From: Streptomyces sp. NBC_00102
Lineage (GTDB): Bacteria > Actinomycetota > Actinomycetes > Streptomycetales > Streptomycetaceae
Length of the DNA stretch: 64,000 nt
Direction of reading: 5' to 3'
Assembly: GCF_026343115.1 (NCBI RefSeq)
Contig: NZ_JAPEMC010000005.1
Coordinates: 124,001-188,000, forward strand
Shown here: piece after piece, positions 61,401 to 64,000 of the stretch
Position numbering within the stretch: position 1 is the first letter of the stretch
Layout: every line of letters starts with the position of its first letter
Made by a program: the position numbers and the translations under genes
The notes under the pieces: generated by a model
What the model was told of the DNA's origin: nothing
Seen by the model: the letters and a program-made list of their open reading frames with translations, nothing else
The model's database searches: none

Positions 61401-61811
61401 GGTGACCGTGTTGTTCGAGGCCGGGGTGAACGACCGGGCCGCCGAGGCGGACAGGGCGCTGAACCCGGAACCGTCCGTGCTGCCCTGGACGGCGAGCGTC
61501 TGGGTGCGCGCCTCCCAGGTGTTCGGCAACTTCAGCACCACCTGGTCGACGGCGGTGGCGGCGCCCAGATCGACCTGGACCCACTGCGGGAAGGAGCCCG
61601 GGCTCTCCCAGTACGTCTGCTGACTGCCGTCGGTGACGTTCGACGCCGGGTAGGCGCCGAGCGAACCGCCGGCCGAAGCCGGCCTGCCGAGAGCCAGGTC
61701 GCTCGTCCGTCCGGCCGCCGACGCGGTGACCGGCAGGAGGCCGACGGTCATCAGCGCGGCTGCCACCGCACCGATGACGAACCGCCGCCATCCGCGTTCT
61801 TTCCCTCTCAT
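58404..61811 (-). CDS. Secreted alpha-1,3-glucanase (GH87, mycodextranase-type) with binding domains
   Basis: A 1135-residue secreted enzyme. Order: signal peptide (1-33); two discoidin-like domains (about 34-170, 185-325); two CARDB domains (about 330-430, 440-540); a CBM35/CBM6-like domain starting YTEYEAEQGSYQG (about 550-715); a right-handed beta-helix catalytic domain (about 720-1125). In it, YADGIN (D909) and NTGDDSLAVWS (D932, D933) have the 23- and 24-residue spacing of the three catalytic aspartates of GH87 mutanases. It cleaves alpha-1,3-glucan of fungal walls or dental-type glucans. GAGGA lies 5 bases before ATG. The discoidin and CBM domains should bind the polymer. Confidence 0.85.
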   Translation of the reverse strand: MRGKERGWRRFVIGAVAAALMTVGLLPVTASAAGRTSDLALGRPASAGGSLGAYPASNVTDGSQQTYWESPGSFPQWVQVDLGAATAVDQVVLKLPNTWEARTQTLAVQGSTDGSGFSALSASAARSFTPASNNTVTVGFTAVQVRYVRVAVTANTGWNAAQLSSLEVYGEAAGGTDPGTPTPTGTNLALNKPIEASSYAQTYVGTNANDDRRDTYWESNGYPATLTVKLGSDADLSAVVVKLSPDAAWGARTQSFQVLGRAQSATGFTSLKSQADYAFSPSGNGNTVTVPVSGRYADVQLKFSSNTGAPGAQVAEVQVVGTAAPNPDLTLSDLTWSPSSPSESDAVTVNATVRNTGSAASPATTVDVSLEGQVVGSASVNALAAGASATVPVSVGKRPMGSYSVSAVVDPTDTVVELDNTNNSRTSASKLVVAQSPGPDLQVTGISSSPTSPAVGAAVTFTVSVNNRGTTAVSTSTVTRLQVESTTLNGTTGAIPAGGTVTVPVSGTWTAKSGGANLTATADATGVVTETNENNNVFSRAIVVGRGAAVPYTEYEAEQGSYQGTLLTADQKRTFGHTNFATESSGRQSVRLNSTGQYVEITSTVPTNSLVVRNSIPDAPGGGGTEATISLYVNNTFARKLTLSSKHSWLYGDTDSPEGLTNAPQADARRLFDESNALLGQTYPVGTKFRLQRDAGDTASFYIIDLVDLEQVAAPTAQPAGCVSITNYGAVPNDGIDDTDAIQRAVTADQNGEIGCVWIPAGQWRQEQKILTDDPLNRGQYNQVGIRNVTIRGAGMWHSQLYSLIQPQNAGGINHPHEGNFGFDIDDNTTISDIAIFGSGTIRGGDGNAEGGVGLNGRFGSNTKITNVWLEHSNVGVWVGRDYDNIPELWGPGDGVEFTGMRIRNTYADGINLSNGTRNSTVFNSSFRNTGDDSLAVWSNKYVKNQSVDIGHDNHFRNNTIALPWRANGIAVYGGYGNTIENNIVSDTMNYPGIMLATDHDPLPFSGQTLIANNALYRTGGAFWGEAQEFGAITLFAAGPDIPGVVIRDTDIQDSTYDGIQFKTGGGSVPGAQISNVKITNSVNGSGILAHGGARGSATLTNVTIQGSAQGDVLIEPGSQFVINGQANTAAASVR

Positions 61812-62329
61812 GCTGTCCTCAGTTCCGTGGGCCTGCGGCGCCGGGCCGGACCCGGGAGCGCAGGCGCCGGCCGGTCGACGCGCGCGGCGCCGGCCGGCCG
61901 GCGACGGCCGCGTGCGGGCTGCCGGTACGCCGGTGGGGGGTCGATCGGGACATCGGCAGGAGCGAGGAGCAGGCTTCCTGCCGTGAACTCGCGTTCCTTG
62001 ATTGGTAATTTGAGGAATCTAGTTGATTTTTTGCGGTGCCGAGGTGACAGGTTTCTAGCAGGTTCCGCTTTTGTCAACGGTTCTCGCACGGACGCGACGG
62101 CGCTGCGCGTCTTCCCGCAGCTCGGCGCGTGGACACGGATCGCGGGAGACCGAGGAAGCGGGAGAGGGGCGGTGCGGAAGTTGCGTGAGCCTGCTCCCCG
62201 CGGGGAGGCGCTCCCCGGCGGGCGCCGCCATGGCTCGGGGTGCGGCCGCGGCTCGGGGCGCGGGGTCTGCGCGGCGGGGCATGGTCGCGGTGGCCCGACG
62301 GGCCCGCGCGGGGTGATCCCCGGACGCGG
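61812..62329. other. 518-base non-coding region upstream of the GH87 gene
   Basis: No gene is supported. An A/T-rich patch (about 61990-62050) is placed to serve as the promoter region of the GH87 gene on the minus strand. It contains two TTGATT sequences, at 61998-62003 and 62023-62028. No good operator dyad is evident, so control by the LacI protein is not shown here. Confidence 0.4.
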
Positions 62330-62368
62330 ACGCGCGGGCCGCCCGCATCGTGCGGGCGGCCCGCGCGT
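62330..62368. terminator. Strong terminator hairpin after the LacI gene
   Basis: Perfect 18-bp inverted repeat (62330-62347 ACGCGCGGGCCGCCCGCA; complement 62351-62368) with a 3-base loop, downstream of the LacI gene on the minus strand and upstream of the GH87 gene on the same strand. Confidence 0.9.
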
Positions 62369-62466
62369 GGCGGTCGCGTACCTCGGTTTCCCGGCGGACT
62401 TACTTTACGTACCGCGCGGCATTCGTCCGTCCCCGTGTCACGGGTGACGTCGGGCGCCGCCTCCGA

Positions 62467-63540
62467 TCACGTACGGCCGTCGTGTGCCGACGGCCGCGCC
62501 CCCTGCCGGCGTGCGGTGCTGGCGCGCACGATGAGTTCCGGCGCGACGGTGAGGTGCGCCGTGCCGGTGGCGGTTCCCTCGATGTGCTCCAGCAGCAGCG
62601 CGATGCTGTTGCGGCCGAGCGCGGCGAAGTCCTGGCGGACCGTGGTGAGCGGCGGCGGGAAGAACTCCGCCTCCGGGATGTCGTCGAACCCGGCCACCGC
62701 CACGTCGTGCGGCGTCTGAAAACCCGCCTCCCGCAGGGCGCGCAGCACCCCGAGGGCCATCTGGTCGTTGGCCACGAAGACCGAGGTGAGCCCCGGACCC
62801 TGCGGCGAGGAGGCGACACGCCCGGCGAGCTGCTGCCCCGCCCGGTACCCGGACATCGGACTCCAGTCGCCGCGCAACGGCGTCTGGATCTCCGCACCCG
62901 CCTCGCGGAGCGCACCCTCCCAGCCCGCGGTCCGCGCCTCGCTCTCCAGCCAGTCGCGGGGACCCGCGACGTGCCAGACGGTGGAGTGGCCCGAGGCGAG
63001 CAGATGCTCGGTGATCATGCGGGCCCCCAGCTCCTGGTCGAGGGAGACGCCGGGCAGGTCGAGATCGTGCCCGCCCTCCACCGTCACCACGGGGCACGGC
63101 GCCTGGAGCGTGGTGAGCGCGCGCACCGCGTCGCGCTGCGGCGTGATCGCGATGATCCCCTCCACACCCCACGCGCTGAGGTGCTCCATCGCCTCGGTCA
63201 GCGCCGCCCGGCTGGCCACCCGCAGGGTGACGGCCGAGACGAGATAACCCCGGTCGCGCGCCGCCTCCTGCACTCCCGCGAGCGTGCTCGCCGGCCCGTG
63301 GAGCGTGGTGTTGACGGCGATGACGCCCAGCGTGTGGGTGCGGCGGGTCGCGAGCGCCCGGGCCGCCGAGTTGCGACGGTAACCGAGGCGTTCGATCGCC
63401 TCGGTCACCTGGGCGCGGGTCTTGACGCTCACGTTCGGGTGCTCGCTCAGGACCCGCGAGACGGTCTGGTGGGACACGCCTGCCACGCGTGCCACATCCG
63501 CCATCGTGGGTGCTCTCGCGGCGTCTGCGGGCCGGGACAC
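62467..63540 (-). CDS. LacI-family transcriptional regulator (probably arabinose-type)
   Basis: A 357-residue regulator. The LacI helix-turn-helix is at residues about 12-65 (TMADVARVAGVSHQTVSRVL, SEHPNVSVKTRAQVTEAIER) followed by a periplasmic-binding-protein-like sugar domain (TLGVIAVNTTLHGPASTLAG, FVANDQMALGVLRALREAGF, DVAVAGFDDIPEAEFFPPPL). GTG 63540 has GAGAGGAAA 5 bases before it. The shared upstream region holds a good LacI-type operator at 63730-63743 between this gene and a divergent AraD-like gene, so it likely represses L-arabinose use. The sugar ligand is inferred from the neighbour. Confidence 0.9.
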   Translation of the reverse strand: MSRPADAARAPTMADVARVAGVSHQTVSRVLSEHPNVSVKTRAQVTEAIERLGYRRNSAARALATRRTHTLGVIAVNTTLHGPASTLAGVQEAARDRGYLVSAVTLRVASRAALTEAMEHLSAWGVEGIIAITPQRDAVRALTTLQAPCPVVTVEGGHDLDLPGVSLDQELGARMITEHLLASGHSTVWHVAGPRDWLESEARTAGWEGALREAGAEIQTPLRGDWSPMSGYRAGQQLAGRVASSPQGPGLTSVFVANDQMALGVLRALREAGFQTPHDVAVAGFDDIPEAEFFPPPLTTVRQDFAALGRNSIALLLEHIEGTATGTAHLTVAPELIVRASTARRQGARPSAHDGRT

Positions 63541-63729
63541 ATCCGTTTCCTCTCTGTGGTGACCGGAGCGTGGGGGGAAGAAGGCCGACCTCACGGTACC
63601 TGCCCCGTGCAGGTGTACGAAGGTCGCTGCGGCGGAGCGTCCGCCGCTCAGGAGTGTGCGCTCACATCGTGCCCTCTCCAGCTCGCCAAGATCCTTGTCC
63701 GTTACCGCGTGGGGCTTGAGTTCGAGTCA

Positions 63730-63743
63730 TGTTAGCGCTCACA
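63730..63743. promoter_or_regulatory. LacI-family operator
   Basis: TGTTAGCGCTCACA is a near-perfect 14-bp palindrome with the central GC of LacI/GalR operators (only one pair, T/C, is off). It lies in the space between the divergent LacI (start 63540) and AraD-like (start 63934) genes. Binding by the adjacent LacI protein is inferred. Confidence 0.85.
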
Positions 63744-63933
63744 ATCTAGCTGCGTCAGTACGCGTGACGTCACGGCATACCGACGTCGCGGGGGCATCGG
63801 TGCATCGGCACCGCACCGCCGCGCCCGGCGGAGCACGTGGCGGGCCCAGCCGGGACGCCCAGTCCGCGTGTCCCGGGGAGCGGTTGACGTTTTCCTTGCC
63901 AGTGAGACGGTCCAGAGAGACGGTGAACGCGTC

Positions 63934-64000
63934 ATGAGCGAGACCACACTCCGCGAACTGCGAGTCGAGGTGCTGGCCGCCAACCTGAGGATTCCCCAGG
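63934..64000 (+). CDS. araD: L-ribulose-5-phosphate 4-epimerase-like protein, N-terminal fragment
   Basis: Only 22 codons are inside the window, cut by the right edge. They read MSETTLRELRVEVLAANLRI followed by PQ, which closely matches the start of Streptomyces AraD-type class II aldolase/epimerases. AraD converts L-ribulose 5-phosphate to D-xylulose 5-phosphate in L-arabinose use. The upstream region carries a -35-like TTGACG at 63884-63889 and a LacI operator. The call rests on a short stretch, so it is provisional. Confidence 0.6.
   Translation, partial: MSETTLRELRVEVLAANLRIPQ

Noticed and set aside
1..64000. tRNA, rRNA or CRISPR array.
   Set aside because: I found no cloverleaf, no rRNA-like segment and no set of spaced direct repeats. 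The only perfect tandem repeat is the 8-bp unit at 9435-9490, which has no spacers.

Overview
The window looks like a chromosome segment of Streptomyces or a close relative. It is very GC-rich, has strong G/C bias at third codon positions, uses many GTG starts and GGAGG-type ribosome sites, carries Tat-exported hydrolases, and has typical actinobacterial regulators (gamma-butyrolactone-receptor-like TetR, IclR, XRE-TPR, LuxR). It holds about 50 genes plus a decayed permease pair. No rRNA, tRNA or CRISPR array is visible.

Layout. 1-6736: a fatty-acid beta-oxidation block (thiolase end, FadB-like enzyme, acyl-CoA ligase, acyl-CoA dehydrogenase) with a divergent TetR regulator and a clear operator. 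6785-10833: an aldehyde dehydrogenase, a HAD-like protein, an 8-bp x 7 tandem repeat and an MFS exporter. 10922-13030: a siderophore-type ABC transporter in decay, with an intact ATPase, one permease that seems to lack an internal block, and one permease reduced to its C-terminal part. 13305-16836: a Tat-exported rhamnogalacturonan-lyase-like enzyme and a YesU-like partner, beginning just beyond the permease break. 16910-19478: PhoD phosphatase with a secreted discoidin-like protein.

19921-25515 is the most unusual part: a tight five-gene operon of XRE-TPR regulator, TIR-domain protein, P-loop protein, membrane protein and small protein. The TIR, P-loop and small proteins share a short Gly-rich GPV-x-GG/SG motif, and the TIR gene has a TTA codon at residue 41. 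I read it as a candidate biological-conflict or signalling system, possibly tied to development through bldA.

25669-36569: secreted lipase; an AroM/IclR/OPT-transporter/DUF917 cluster with candidate operators; an M4 metalloprotease with an extra C-terminal propeller-like region, divergent from a LuxR-type regulator; two small proteins. 36913-45015: MarR-MFS pair with a duplicated operator, a butyrolactone-receptor-like TetR opposite a HAD phosphatase, MerR-MFS pair, and a methyltransferase-membrane protein pair. 45187-50761: a Cys-rich unknown protein, a membrane-anchored Mrr-type nuclease, dihydroxyacetone kinase subunits K and L, and an HhH glycosylase-like protein. 50868-56822: an operon joining an HSP90-family chaperone to a 1001-residue TPR protein and a third protein; a 169-bp CTAG-flanked MITE sits in its promoter region. 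57176-64000: a BASS-family transporter, a large GH87 alpha-1,3-glucanase, a LacI regulator with a textbook operator, and the first codons of an AraD-like gene at the window edge.

Most of the window is ordinary secondary chromosome content: secreted polymer degradation, catabolism and efflux pumps, each with a local regulator. Convergent gene pairs are often separated by long perfect hairpins that probably act as two-way terminators.
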